A DNA stretch of 64,000 bases from Cryptomeria japonica (Eukaryota; Streptophyta; Pinopsida; Cupressales; Cupressaceae). Below the pieces are notes generated by a model. The model was not told the DNA's origin. It searched no databases and saw only the letters and a list, made by a program, of their open reading frames with translations. The translations under genes were made by a program, and so were the position numbers. Of this stretch, positions 35,760 through 47,700 are shown in pieces. The stretch covers positions 242,479,924 to 242,543,923 of the forward strand of contig NC_081409.1 of the NCBI RefSeq assembly GCF_030272615.1, written 5' to 3'. The stretch's first letter is position 1. Each line of letters opens with the position of its first letter.

Positions 35760-35772
35760 GGCAACGGCGCCA
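35760..35772 (-). promoter_or_regulatory. Primer-binding site of element D, tRNA-Asp type
   Basis: Minus strand TGGCGCCGTTGCC, preceded by TT and the LTR end AAACA. It equals the first 13 bases of the complement of the 3' end of plant tRNA-Asp. Confidence 0.8.
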
Positions 35773-38700
35773 AATGTTTGCCACATACGGTAAACGATTA
35801 AATGCAGAAAGTAAATGCATAGAACATAATGGAAATATACTAAATCACCAGCCTCTGTATTACTTCAACAGTCCATGTACATCAAGTGCTTATAACATTA
35901 CACCCACCAGCAACAGTGTCTAGTCCAGAGGGAGTTGATGCTTATGGAGATGGAAAAGTTAAAAAGCTTGAGGATTTTACTAAAGATGCAGGTTCTAAGT
36001 ATGACAAATCAGAGGATTGTCAAAATCAAGGTACTATGGGGCATTGCCTTAAAGACAAATCAGATGGAGAAACTGAAATGAATGAGAAGAGTAGAGAGTT
36101 GAAACTAGAAGGAACATTCTTGAAAGAAGAAAACTCAGAAGTTATCATTGAAGAAAAGATAAAAAAGAAATAGGAATTACTAGCTTGTGACTTGCAGCCT
36201 ACAAATGATCATGGGATGATAGAGAAATCAGAATTTCAAGATGTTAAAAAAGAAGACTCCCCAATAACAGAAGATGGTGATGTCCAAGACACATCAACCC
36301 AGTTCTCAGATTCCAACTACATGCAAGCTATGACAGCCCATAGTGAGATTGATTTCCCTTGTTTCGTACACATGATTACACCAGAGCAATACTTGTTAAG
36401 ACCATATGAGACATATTGTCTTAGAGAGCTGATTGACTAAGAGATTGCCTAACAAGAAGATCCTTTGATTTGATAATGTTTTGTTTGTCATGGATACTTC
36501 ACCATGGAGTTGGTTGGAGGCAAAAGACATAACAGCTGAGGAGGTGCAGGCATGGATCAGTTTTATGACAGCCAAGGAACATGTGACTTTCAGCTGGACA
36601 CACCACATAGACCAGCTCTCGTGAAGAAGCAACCTACCTTGGAAGAAGATGCAATAAAGGACAACAAGACACTTTGAAGAGGCAGGAACATGATTTTGAT
36701 TTTTTGAGTTTGACCAGCAGTCCTTTGTTATCACATGAGCTTTGTATCGAGGACACTCAAGAGTGGAATGATAAGTATAATGTAAAGGATTCTATTCATT
36801 GTTATGATGGTAATCCTTTGAGTGAGCATGATGTTGGCCTAACTTCAAAAGGTGAGTTTTATGGAAAAATTGTTGTGAAGGAAGCTATTTTTGAATGGCA
36901 TGATTATGAAGATCAGAACATTTGTTTGAAGATGTTAGACTTCAAGAGTCACATCACTTGGAAGATCAATTAAGGGTAAACGAAGACATGATTATTGCAA
37001 TCCTAGCTCACTTTGATGATACTCATAAGATGATGGCAGATTATTGTTGGAAGGACACAAAGGACTTCACCTTGAAGGAGAACTATCTCTTGCAGACTTA
37101 CAGGTACTAAAAGAAGCTTTGGTTGTGATGAAATCAAATCACCTACACTACTTTCAAACAGAGATCATCTCCTCCAGCTTGATGAGAAATATTTTGATGC
37201 TTTAAGAAGGAAAGAAAATGAAATTGACAAACTTACCTATGAGCTTAAGGTTACTATGGATTCCTTGATGAAGTGGCCCTTCAAAAATCAGAAAATCAAG
37301 TTGATGAGTTTGTGTGGTGTTGAGCTTGACACATTCTTCATCATCTGAATTGGAAATTCAGTCATCTACTCCAGCCAAAGCCAAAGAGAAACAACTCGAT
37401 ATGAAGATTGTGAAGACTAGACACATGGATGAAGAATTTGTGGGACCCCAATGTGAAGTTTTTAGAAGAGAAGACGAAGATATAACTTGCAACCATGGGA
37501 CAGAAGTTGTGACAGGTGGTACATTTGATTTTCAGTTGGAGACATCTCTTGAGCCAGCACTTGCTGATGACTATCCACTCATGAAAGGAGAGGTGATTAA
37601 GATTTATGAAGACATCACACAAAGGCATGAGGAAAGGACTTCTTTCCTGATTTGGAACAGCAGTCCCTTACCTATGCAGAATCATGCATCGGCAGCCCTT
37701 ACAATGAAGACGATAATGTTACGGAGTCTTCCAATGTTGGCACTCAAGATTTGAGAGTAAAACATGAGGCATTTGTTATGGATCCAAGCCACAAGATGTC
37801 TGAGTTTGTACATTATAGCATGGAAGATGTAAAGAAGACACGAAGTATGTGTAATGGATGGTTAAAAAGACCTAGGGAGGCAAACTTGCTGACTATCCAA
37901 GCAAGATAGCACTTACAAGAGGTTAAGGAACACTGCAATCGTATATATCAACCAAGACGACAAAGAGAAGCCTATCTTCAATCACTATTTCTTTCAAGGG
38001 AAGAAGACGTGGAGATGGAGCATACAAGGGACAATCCTCTTGAGTTGAGCAAGCCAGAAGAACATTCAGATTTGTGTGGACATTGAAAGAGGTATGGTTC
38101 AGAAATTTTTGTTTGTACACATCATGAGGGTCAGGAGTTACTTCTTTTCGAGAGCCCATTGAAGGCTCGAGTCATAGAATTGGATAGGATAGTTGAGCAT
38201 ACATTGTGTGGACCAAATGACGATGTGAGGCATGCACGTGTAGATAGAGACACGGATGGTTCAGATTTGGTTCGACACTTAGCCATCTATGGTGAGTTCA
38301 AGGAGTCTACTTGTGTTGAGGTACAAACTTATAATGATGGTGATTCTTTGATGAAGACTGAGACTGCCCTAATTCCAGGAATTGTGACACATGTCATGGA
38401 GATACTTGTCTTCAATTTGTATGCACTTGGAGAAGTGAAGTCTCAACTGGTTTATGAACCAAGGTATAGAGAAGTCACAGAGATACTTGATTTTTTGAGT
38501 TGCAAACTTTTGAGTTTCAACTGGGCTATGATATATGGTATGCACATGAGCATAAGGGAAGAAGTGTTCCAACCCTAAGTCATGGGTTACTACTACATAC
38601 ATTCTTGAGTAATGACTGCTCTGCATTGCTGAACATGGATTTTCTTGGGAGCACTTCGAGGACAGCAGCTGTTTGGGTGTTGTGGAGAAACATGGATCAT

Positions 38701-39162
38701 CTCTTTAAGATTGGAGGTTGGCATAACGATGAGGCACTATCATCATTTATTATTAGAGGCACTTCTTACATCATCATAAGTCTGATTTTCAGATTTATGG
38801 GTGCTGTTCTAGTTTACATCAGCAGCCTAGGATGGGCTGATATGTTTTTTTGTGCCCCTATGATGGGTGTTTTGCACATCCATTGGAGATCATTTGGAGT
38901 TGGATAGTTGTTTGTTGTTGATAGCTCCTTGAGATACTTCTATCTCCTCACATTTGATGGATGTGACAGCATGATGAGTTGGGATCCATTAATCAGCTTG
39001 ATAGTGGGAATGCTTTACAATAAAAGAGTTGCAGGCTTCAACATTGCCGGTTGCATCAGAGGGGAGCAGCGGAGTGACGGTGTTTTTCATATAGCTAGTT
39101 TGAAATCTCGGTGGTGCAACAGAGAAATGCTTGAGGACAAGCAATGTTTGGACTGGGAAGAC

Positions 39163-40838
39163 TACAATGTCCCCAATTTTTAAGGTGACGATTAATTAAA
39201 TTCGTTTTTATTAAGTTGTCAAAAAACTATATAAAATATTCAAATGATGACTTAATATTAATTAATTTAATTAAATAATAATAAAATATTATTATATATA
39301 TATATATATATATTATAGATACATACTTAAAGATATATATATAATTTAATAACAAATTTATTTTTCTTAAAATACTTTAAATATTTAAGATTCTAAAGCC
39401 TTTTCAACAAATCCATTTTGTGGGTAAACTGCATTATGGCAATCCTCCTTGCAACACCTACGCCTCCACATTTGGCCTTTAAAGGACAGAGCCAATGAAG
39501 TATCACACACCTGCAAAGGAATAGGATTGGCAGCACTTAAATTTTGTCGAGAAGAAAGTTGTTGTGTCTAAAAAACTATTTCAAAACATCCAAATCCAAA
39601 TTGTTTATGATATTAATCACCCTATCCTAATTCACATTGCATGCATCCAAAGTTGAGCATTAACCCTTCACATTGCATCAAAATAAGAACATTGATCGTC
39701 GAAGTAGGTAGCCAAAAGTTTGAAAGGATGGAGGGAACAGTTAGTGTGATTTGGCATGAAACAGAGTGCAACAGATGGAAACAGTTGAAACTGCTTAGAA
39801 ACAGGGGTTGGTGACAAGAAACACGTTTTGGCCATCATGATGCGAAATGATGACTTAATATTAATTAATTTAATAAAATAGCAATAAAATTGATATAATA
39901 TTATCATAATGTCACTTTATTAAATATATTGCTCTAGTTATGTCAAGTCGAGCTATCTTCTAGATGCTTCCTGGAGATCTTTTTAAGGGGGCTCCTAGTG
40001 ATGTATTTAGTATGCTTATGGAGTTGTTAAACGATTTATGAATTTTGGAGACGAAAACCTTCAGGAGCTTGACAAAGGAGCTGGACAAAAACCTAATTCT
40101 TCAAAGGGGTAGATTCATGATGGAGTCTACATCTGTGCCAAATTTATTAAGTCTTCCTTTGAAGACAAATTTGTAGATAAGTTTATCTACTAAAGTGATT
40201 TGCAAATATTCAATATTGATTATGATGAACTACTTCCATCTTAAAAAAGGTACATTTTATATGACTGGGAGTTGGTTGTCTGTCTACTTGACTAAGTTAC
40301 AAACTCAATATTAGTTTGCAATTTCATTGATATAATCTATCATGGGGGCTTTAGAAGCGATTGTCTTTGAAAGAAATCAAGAAAAGCATTTCATTGAAGA
40401 TTCAATTAATTTAATATGTCTAAGTCGTGACTTGAGAAGAATCACAAATATTAAGCAAACAAGGATCCCAAAATTCACAACATATGAAAGTTATAAGGTT
40501 GTGGGGGCTCACGCTTTGGAAAGCAAGCTATCTATGTGATATCGACCCATCAGATAGGATTGTGTAGCAAAGAAACAGTATGTTATTCATGTTACAGTTC
40601 CATTGTATGAATTCATGAGTTGAGGTTCTAAACATTACTCTATTATAGAATCAGACATATTTATTGCAAACTGTGTATATTAAAAAGATTTCATAAATGG
40701 TAGGCTCCGATTATGTTGCAAGCTTATATTCCAAATTACTTGTATTTCACTCGGTTGATATCTTAAGCTGGAAATTAGTCTCGAAATTGCAATATTAGGT
40801 ATTGGGAATATTTTAGCATACCTTATATATTTATAATT
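39163..40838 (+). repeat. 3' LTR of element F
   Basis: It starts TACAATGTCCCC (the start TG is now TA) after the purine-rich GGGAAGAC. The first 170 bp match 28698-28870 and the last 375 bp match 33345-33723. A 55-bp AT-rich piece (about 39240-39297) is repeated at 39843-39902, so about 0.55 kb may be an insertion. A (TA)n run lies at about 39291-39313. The right end is approximate. Confidence 0.6.
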
Positions 40839-41796
40839 ATTCATTCATCATTGTAAAGTAATCCTTCTAGGCTCTCCTAGCAATGCATCTAGAGGATCTT
40901 CAACATGGCGACAAAGGGTGTCGGCATTAGCTTCAAAAAGTATCTCAACACATTTTACTTCCAAGATATTCATAGACAAAGTGCATGGTTGTACGACCTG
41001 AATTTGATCCATCTTTGTCTATATCAAGTAAAAGCACATTGAATGCAATTATTAGAGTTAATGCTGCTAGCTTACAACTACCCTCATTGCAAAGCTAGGA
41101 CTGCTAGGATATATGCATCTCCTTCTTTCATTAAGTCTAACTTTATCAGCCTTGTTATGTTGTCTAGGCTGATTTTGCACTTTAAGCATATGCACCAAAG
41201 TGGTCATCCTCACATTATCAACACCCAAGAACAAAATCTTGGCCTCCTTTTGCTACAAGCCCATTGTGGCCTAATCAAACAAAAACATCTTTAATTCCTC
41301 GATGGAAAATCTTCCACAAACAGAAAAGATGGCAAAATAAACCCTAGTAGTTGCATTTATTTTCCCTGGCTAGAAATTCGATAAGCCCTACCTGTGAGTT
41401 TCACCTTAATTCTAATTGCAAAAAAATGTTGAACTTAGAAAACCTTAGCTATGACCATCCAACGAATGCTACGCATCATAATTAAAATACTCTCCAAAAA
41501 CTCTCGACTCACGAGTACTCCCAAGTCAAAATGTCAAGCGAATTACGCACTCAAAAACTCTCGACAACTTTTTCCCATAAAAGTCTTGAGTAAATGCTAA
41601 AAATTGTGAGTTTTGTATTAAAAACTCCTCTATATTCATATAATTTATTTTTTCTTTCTTGTAGTTAAAAAAATATGCTTTTCATTAGTGGTAAAGGTTT
41701 CAAACGCCCTAATTTGAGCTTGCTTACCCCCCGAACCTATTGGGGGTGTTGCCCCAAGAACTCAATGAGGGGCATCACCCCTATTCATTGGGGTCT
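40839..41796. other. No gene seen; probable old transposon into which unit B inserted
   Basis: Short unrelated frames only. The stretch 41690-41796 is rich in GGGGG/CCCCC words (GAACCTATTGGGGGTGTTGC) and ends in GGTCT (41792-41796), the left target duplication of unit B. Confidence 0.5.
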
Positions 41797-42246
41797 TGTT
41801 GTGACCATTTCACACATCGCCCCATTAGAATGGGGACCCCCTCTTTTGTTTTTTGGTTTGCCTTCTCTTTGCTTGTTTTTCTCTCTGCTTTTAGGATTTT
41901 GAGTGAGTGAGTGGTCTGTCTGAGCTAGCTGGATTAGGGTTGAGCCTTGGAAGCTTAGTATTAGGGTTTCATCCAAGTTAAGTCTAATCAAATTTTGGAA
42001 AATTGTCGGTCTTCCTGAAGATTCAGGATTGTCAGAATGAGGTATACCCTTCAAGAGAGTCAAATTGGTTAGGTCAGGGATAGGACAGGACTTAGGACAG
42101 GTCTAGATTGAAGGAAGGGTTTGCCCGGGTAAGGTCCAGTTTGTTTCTAAGTCTGGGTAAGCTAAGCTTGGTCAGTGAGGAAAGTGAGTCTAGTGGGCTA
42201 AGTTAAATAGGGAATGAAATGGATCAAGAGCCTGAAAATGTCAAAT

Positions 42247-43809
42247 TCGCTCCTGACCCTTGCTGAGGGTCCAGGGTGAAATTCTTTGTAGACTGGATTT
42301 CCTTCATAATTTTGACTAAGCTTTAACGTGTTTGGAGATGAATTTGTGTGTTCTCGCCTGGAGAGGTTTTTGATTGATTTTTGGAGAGCAAGATGATGCC
42401 TGAAATAGGGTATTCGCTCTTGACCCTCTCTGGAGGTCCAGAGCTAAAATTTTGTTTAAGTTTATTTGTCACTAATTTTGGCTAACTTGTTTTGTGCAAG
42501 GTCTCCCGGAAGGAAGATTGGACGTCACTTGATGCAATTGAGGGTTTGAAAGCATGAAAATTGATGAATTTTGGGCAACAAAGGCAAATTCGCTCCTGAC
42601 CCTTGCTAAGGGCCCAGGGCAAAATTTTGAATTTTCCTTATTTTGCAATGAAAAAGATCAAGTTTTGAACATAAGTGAAATAAAGGCATCTCCCTTTACC
42701 CGCCTGAGAAAGTTTCAACTCAAAAAGATGAAGGACTTTGTTGAAAACCTAAATTTCGCTCCTGACCCTTGCTAAGGGTCGAGGGCGAAATTCCTTAATC
42801 ACCTGTTTTCCTGGCAAAATCAAGTCAAGCTTGGGTATGGATGAGAGAGGAATAGTTTTTTCTTCCTTGGAGAGGAGAAATTAACTTGAAGTGATGATGG
42901 AACAAGCATGAATTGAGAAATTCGCTCCTGACCCTTGCTAAGGGTCCAGGGCGAAAATCTCTATTGGAGTCATCTCTAGCCGTGTTTGGTCAAATTGAGA
43001 TGTCAAAGGCGTGATGAATGGTGAAGTGAACATAATAGAACCCCCTAACTTGTTTGAAGATCAAAAGATGAAGGTGCTTTGCCCAAGAAAGGCAGATTTG
43101 CTCCTGACCCTTGCTGAGGGCCCAGGGCGAAAATTTGAAAAACTCTTATTCTACCTTACAGAAACAAGGCAAAGTTGAAAGGGATGGATAAGGAAGGACA
43201 TTACCTAGTGATAGGTGAAAGTTTCAAAGAAAGATGATGATGGATTGAGTCTAATTTGCAAAAATCGCTCCTGACCCTCTCAGGAGGTCCAGGGCGAAAA
43301 ACTTTGAAGGAGGCTTTTCTTGCTTGGTTTGATTGAAATGAAGTATCAAAAGCATATTGAGAAGAGAAACGAACATGGTCTTGCTTGATGAAGAAGTTTT
43401 TTTGATGAGAAAATGAAAATTTTAGTCAAGATTGCAAAATTCGCTCCTGACCCTTGCTAAGGGCCCAGGGCGAAAATCCTTAAAACACCTATTTTGCCTT
43501 GCAGTAACAAACCAAGCATGCATGAGATAAATGAAAAAGATCATTGCCTAACCTTGTGAGGTAGATTGGGATTAAAATGACGAAGGAGTAAGCACAAATT
43601 TGAGAAATCGCTTCTGACCCTTGCTGAGGGTCCAGGGCGAAAAAACCCTAAATGCACTTTTCTTCCAAAATTCAAGTGAAATCAAATCCAAACTCCAGTA
43701 AAAGATGACATTTAGAATGCCTAGGTGAAGTTTTGGATTTGTAAAAATGAGGTATTCAAGGCCTAATTTGAAAAATCGCCCCTGACCCTTGCTAAGGATC
43801 CAGGGCGAA
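42247..43809 (+). repeat. Phased array of 10 hairpin motifs, unit B
   Basis: Ten copies start at about 42247, 42414, 42590, 42756, 42922, 43098, 43265, 43441, 43608 and 43776. The spacing alternates between about 166-168 and 176 bp. The typical copy reads TCGCTCCTGACCCTT, GCT, AAGGGTCCAGGGCGA. Arms GACCCTT and AAGGGTC pair, and the outer TCGC and GCGA pair too. Spacers are diverged. The array corresponds to 16774-18496 in unit C. Confidence 0.88.
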
Positions 43810-44142
43810 GTTATTGGCATTCTTCATTAATACCTTAGTCAAGCGTTGATATTCCTCAAATTCCCCAAAATTGCCAACTTCGAGGCCTTTGGAAAAATTA
43901 AATCAAATTCGCATTAAATTAAAGGCATTTTAATTTAATAAATTAATTTTTGACCTTGAAATAATCAAAAGGAGCATCTTGGAGGCATCTAAAATTAATT
44001 TTTTAAATTAAAATTTGTTAATGAGCGCTCAAGGCATTATTTTGCCTTTATTGGCAAGTCGGCCACCTTTTTTAAAAGGTTTTTATTTATTTTTTTACCC
44101 CTTTTCGCCAAGTCGGCCTTGGGGAAAAGGAGGGTGAGCGCT

Positions 44143-44153
44143 CTATATAATAG
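44143..44153 (+). promoter_or_regulatory. Proximal TATA box of embedded ORF, unit B
   Basis: CTATATAATAG is identical in unit C (16423-16433, minus) and lies about 570 bp before the ATG. It is preceded in both units by a GCGC(T/C) pentamer. Confidence 0.6.
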
Positions 44154-44471
44154 GGGGGCATTATTTCAATTTCAAATCATTCATTCATCCTTTCTAAAGT
44201 GCAAAGTTAAGGAGCAGATTGAGGAGCGAAATCCAGCAGATTGGAGGCTAAATTTCCAGAATTTGCTAGAATTGGAGGCTAAAATTCCAGAATTTGCTGA
44301 GTGTTAGAGGATAGTTTCCAGATTTTGAAGGGCTGGTGGAAGGCGAACTTCTTTTGAAGGTTAATCAAGACAATTCATCCAAGAGGACCAGCAATTCGAT
44401 CCTTATCCAGCAAAGTTTGATCTTCTTTCTTCATTTTTCCAAGGTTGATAGTTAAGCTTTAAAATAAGGAG

Positions 44472-44706
44472 GTATGAGGAATTAAATTTTTGAAGTTTAT
44501 ATTCAAGACTTGTTTTGATCTTATAAGCAATCCTTAGAAAATCTAAGTCTTGTGCAATCTGATTTTATTCATAATTTGAAAATTCATAAATTCTTGGGTT
44601 GTCATTTCATTTTCAAATTAATGTTTTGAACTATTCCCTTTGAAATTCTTAATTTCTACGCTTTAAGGTACGATGCTTAAGGATTAATTTTGAAATTTTT
44701 GTGTAG
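44472..44706 (+). other. Putative 5'UTR intron of embedded ORF
   Basis: Donor AAGGAG|GTATGAGG and acceptor TTTTTGTGTAG|GC, ending eight bases before the ATG. The donor GGAG|GTATGA and acceptor TGTGTAG|G are conserved in unit C although the intervening sequence has diverged and differs in length (235 against 200 bp). It is inferred from these signals only. Confidence 0.5.
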
Positions 44707-44713
44707 GCATCAA

Positions 44714-47700
44714 ATGGCGACCCCTAAAGCTGGAGGATCTGCTAGTCGGCAAGCTCTCATTAAGGAAGATCAGAAAGGTGACGAGTTGGAGACCAGGATC
44801 GTGTCCAAGTGGAGTAATATCGGAGACACCAACTTAGGCAACTTCAACGTGAAGAAGTTTCGAGAGGTCCCCTACATTGGCAAGCCATCACCTGTTGCGA
44901 AGAAGATAATTGAAAGTGGCATCATCAAGGCGGCAGGTTTCCCTCCCGCATTCAAGTGTCATGAGCTGATGATCGAGTGTGCCCGCCACTATGACTCACA
45001 ATCAAGGACGATCGTATCTAAGGACGGGAACATCTTAGCTTACCTTTCAGAGGAAGCTATAAGCGAAGCTCTTCATCTTCCAAACCATAAAGATATGATT
45101 TACAAAAGCTTAGAAGGAGCCAGGTCAATCTATGAAGATGATCCTGAAACTTGTTTGAATCTCATCAATAAGAATTGGTTGCTCAAAAGTCGGCCTCGCC
45201 TGAACAAGATTCCCAACACACCGCATAGGATCGACTTCCAGGAGGAATACAGAGATTTGATAACTTTGCTCAATCGAGTTATAGGGGCTCCTCAAGCCTT
45301 CTTCTTCGAAAAGTGGATGTTCTTCTTCACTCAAGTGATAGTCCAAGGAAAAGGAATGCTTCATTGGGCCAGAATTATTAGCAATTGTCTGGACATGCAG
45401 TTGAGAAGGCTACGACCCACCAAATCGTTCCACATGAGCTCATATGTTATATATGCCTTAATCAGGAGTTTCGAGTATGCAGGGCTACCTCATAGAGGAA
45501 TGATCGGAAGAGGACCCGGAGAAATGAGAGTTTGTGATTCTTATGTTCATCTGCATCATCCGCCTAGAAGTGACTACAAGTTAGTCAATGACACCTTCAC
45601 GATGAACATTACTAGGATATTGCAAGGTGGGATTCATAATCGACTATCTCTGGATGCACAAGAGCTCGTGAAGAAGTATGGTGCATGGTTCATCCAGTTT
45701 CAAAAGTGCACATACATCAGAATTCATGGGTGTCCTTCACCTCCTTACATGTTGCCAAGATATCCAACAGACAGGATAGTGCTACTTGAGGTGACTAGAC
45801 AATTGGCAGCTTATGTGAAGGCATCCAGACATAAGCATGGAAATGGAATTCCCGTGCCCATCATACTAGGAAATTCAGTTGAAGTATGTCCTAATACTCA
45901 AGCCACTAAAGATGCAGAGAAGGAATTATCTTTATACTCATTCACATCCTTTGCTTTGCGTGAGAATTTTGATCCTCATGGTTATATGGAGGAGACAGTC
46001 GGCAAGAAGTACAAACATGAGTTTCAGGTGGAGGACTTTTGGATGAATCTCCCAAGTGATTTAGAGGTTAAAAGAAAGATGCATTCCAGGCTACGCTTAG
46101 ATCTCATCAGGAGATGCAAAGTCTATAGAGTAACTGATCAAGCCCAGGATAATGGTAGATACCTCCAGTCGTCTTATGAGAAGGAAGACAAAGCAGTGAA
46201 GATAGATTGGAATGAGCCCGAGGTTTTAGACTTGAGAGCTTTGATGGCTCCCGTCTTATCGTGCACTCGCAGATGGGTGGATGTACAACATCAAAAGTTG
46301 AAGGAGCAAAATGTATCAATGACATTCACTTTGGAGGCAAGACCAGAAGAAGGAGAAGCAAGCGTGAGTGAGAATACTTCTCACTCCAAAGGTTCAAAGA
46401 GGAGAGAAAGACCTGAGAAAAGGGAACCCTCCAGGAAGAAGCAGAAAACCAATCCTGATCATCCACCAAGCACATCTTCTCGACATGAAAAGAAGGCAAG
46501 TCAAGGAGAAGATCAAGGGAGGATGGTACATGAAATTGATGAATCTATGGAATCCATGGTACAAAATGACAAGCCAGAAAAGGGACAGACGCCTCAACAT
46601 TCATCAAGTCAATCTCCCCAAGTTGGTGCTAATGAGCTACATGAAGAGAAAAATGATGATGAAGTGACATCTCCTTTCCGAGAGGATGGACCACTGCTTA
46701 AAGAAATACAAGTAAGAGAAACAAGATCCGCCATTCCGGATTGGTTAAAAGAGAGACTGACAAGAGTGGTTGTGGTTGAAGAGGAAGAAGATGTATTTGA
46801 TTTAGAAAGCCTTATAGGAAATTCTCAAGAGGTAATGGAAAAGAAGAAGGCCACTAAGATGTCCAAGGTAATAAGGGATGAGACAGGATCCAGGAGATTG
46901 CAAGTAGCTACACCAGTAGTAGACAAATATGAGGGTGAGATTCTTGCAGATGAGTATGACTTAGAAACATTTGAGCTTGGTCCACTTACCACCGAACAAG
47001 TGATGGAAGAAGCAACCGATTCATTTGAAGCACTTAAAGACAAACTTAAGGAAGAAATGGAAAAGAATAAGAAGCTTGAGAGAGAGGTCAGTGCTTGGAG
47101 AGGCTATTTTAGTCATCTCAATCAGCCCTTGAGACGTCAGGATCCAGCAGTATCTCCTTTACAAGCACTTCCTCTTGAATCAGTTGGCGAAGCAGAAAGG
47201 GTCAAGAGCTTGGTTCAGCTTATGAGCTCTTGGATTGATAAATCCCACACGGTAGCTGTTGAATTTGCAACAAGAATGATGAAGACAGTTCATCGAGGTA
47301 TCCAGGTCCTTGAAGTTATCCATAATCTAATGATAACTGTAGCCGCTTTCACTCACACTAGAGACGTTATCATTCCTGTCCTACAAGTGATAAGGCAAAC
47401 ACCAAGACGGATCCTGACACAAGAAAAGATAATGGATGGAGGAACCCATAACCTCCTACAGTGGTCAGCTCTGCTCAAGATGAAAGAGGTCCTTTTTGAA
47501 GACATCAACACCAAATGCAGTCAAGTTGAAGGTATCATCCATCCAATTCAAGATAGGGCGTTTGAGGTGGTGTGTACCATTCTTGGTAGGCGGATCGAGA
47601 TTGAGACAGATGTGGACATCCAAGAGTTGGAAGAGAGAGTCAAGGTCATCTTTTGCAAGGAGGAGAACGTCATCACAGATGAGCAACGAGATCAGATGTT

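Larger units (their letters stand above)
34064..35915 (-). mobile_element. Short gypsy-type element D with gag only
   Basis: It is bounded by the perfect 5-bp duplication GTGTC (34059-34063 and 35916-35920) and by TGTTGC and GCAACA termini. Minus strand: a 141-bp LTR-like end (35775-35915, TGTTGCTGG to GGCAAACA), a tRNA-Asp-type primer site, a leader, gag (35497-34202), then about 140 bp ending CCCGGCAACA. The two ends do not resemble each other, so it is not a standard two-LTR unit. Confidence 0.75.
33780..39160 (+). pseudogene. Long broken frame of unknown type inside element F
   Basis: The reading frame before element D (ending ...SESQSKSKQGQIV) continues in frame after it (SSPEGVDAYGDGKVKKLEDF), so D split a once continuous frame. 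Beyond 36173 the coding-like sequence goes on in pieces: 36192-36440, 36674-37110, 37314-37909, 38159-38578, 38500-38907 and 38908-39183. They are separated by stops and shifts. The N-terminal part is acidic and lysine-rich. The last part has a hydrophobic stretch (about 38750-38830) and ends ...CLDWEDYNVPNF at the LTR edge. No gag, RT or integrase motif is seen and I do not recognise the product. Confidence 0.5.
28698..40838 (+). mobile_element. LTR retrotransposon F (non-autonomous or degenerate), split by nested insertions
   Basis: The start TGTAATGTCCCC at 28698, with about 170 following bases, recurs at 39163. The 33345-33723 segment recurs at about 40465-40838. Together these are two ends of one LTR repeated on both sides, with an internal region at 33724-39162. 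The left LTR is interrupted by about 4.5 kb (LINE plus element E). A primer-site-like TGGTAACAAAAC follows the left LTR at 33725. The flank before the left LTR is AATTC and near 40835 it is AATTA, a one-mismatch candidate target duplication. No pol domains are found inside, only a long broken frame of unknown type. Confidence 0.65.

Noticed and set aside
38500-38907. Possible membrane protein gene (hydrophobic 135-codon frame)
   Set aside because: It is a fragment of the longer broken coding-like region of element F. There is no independent start context or promoter, and the hydrophobic stretch alone is weak evidence.
42247-43809. CRISPR-like array (short palindromic repeats at regular spacing)
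   Set aside because: This is plant nuclear DNA inside a retroelement. The spacers are about 135 bp and related by descent, and there are no cas genes.
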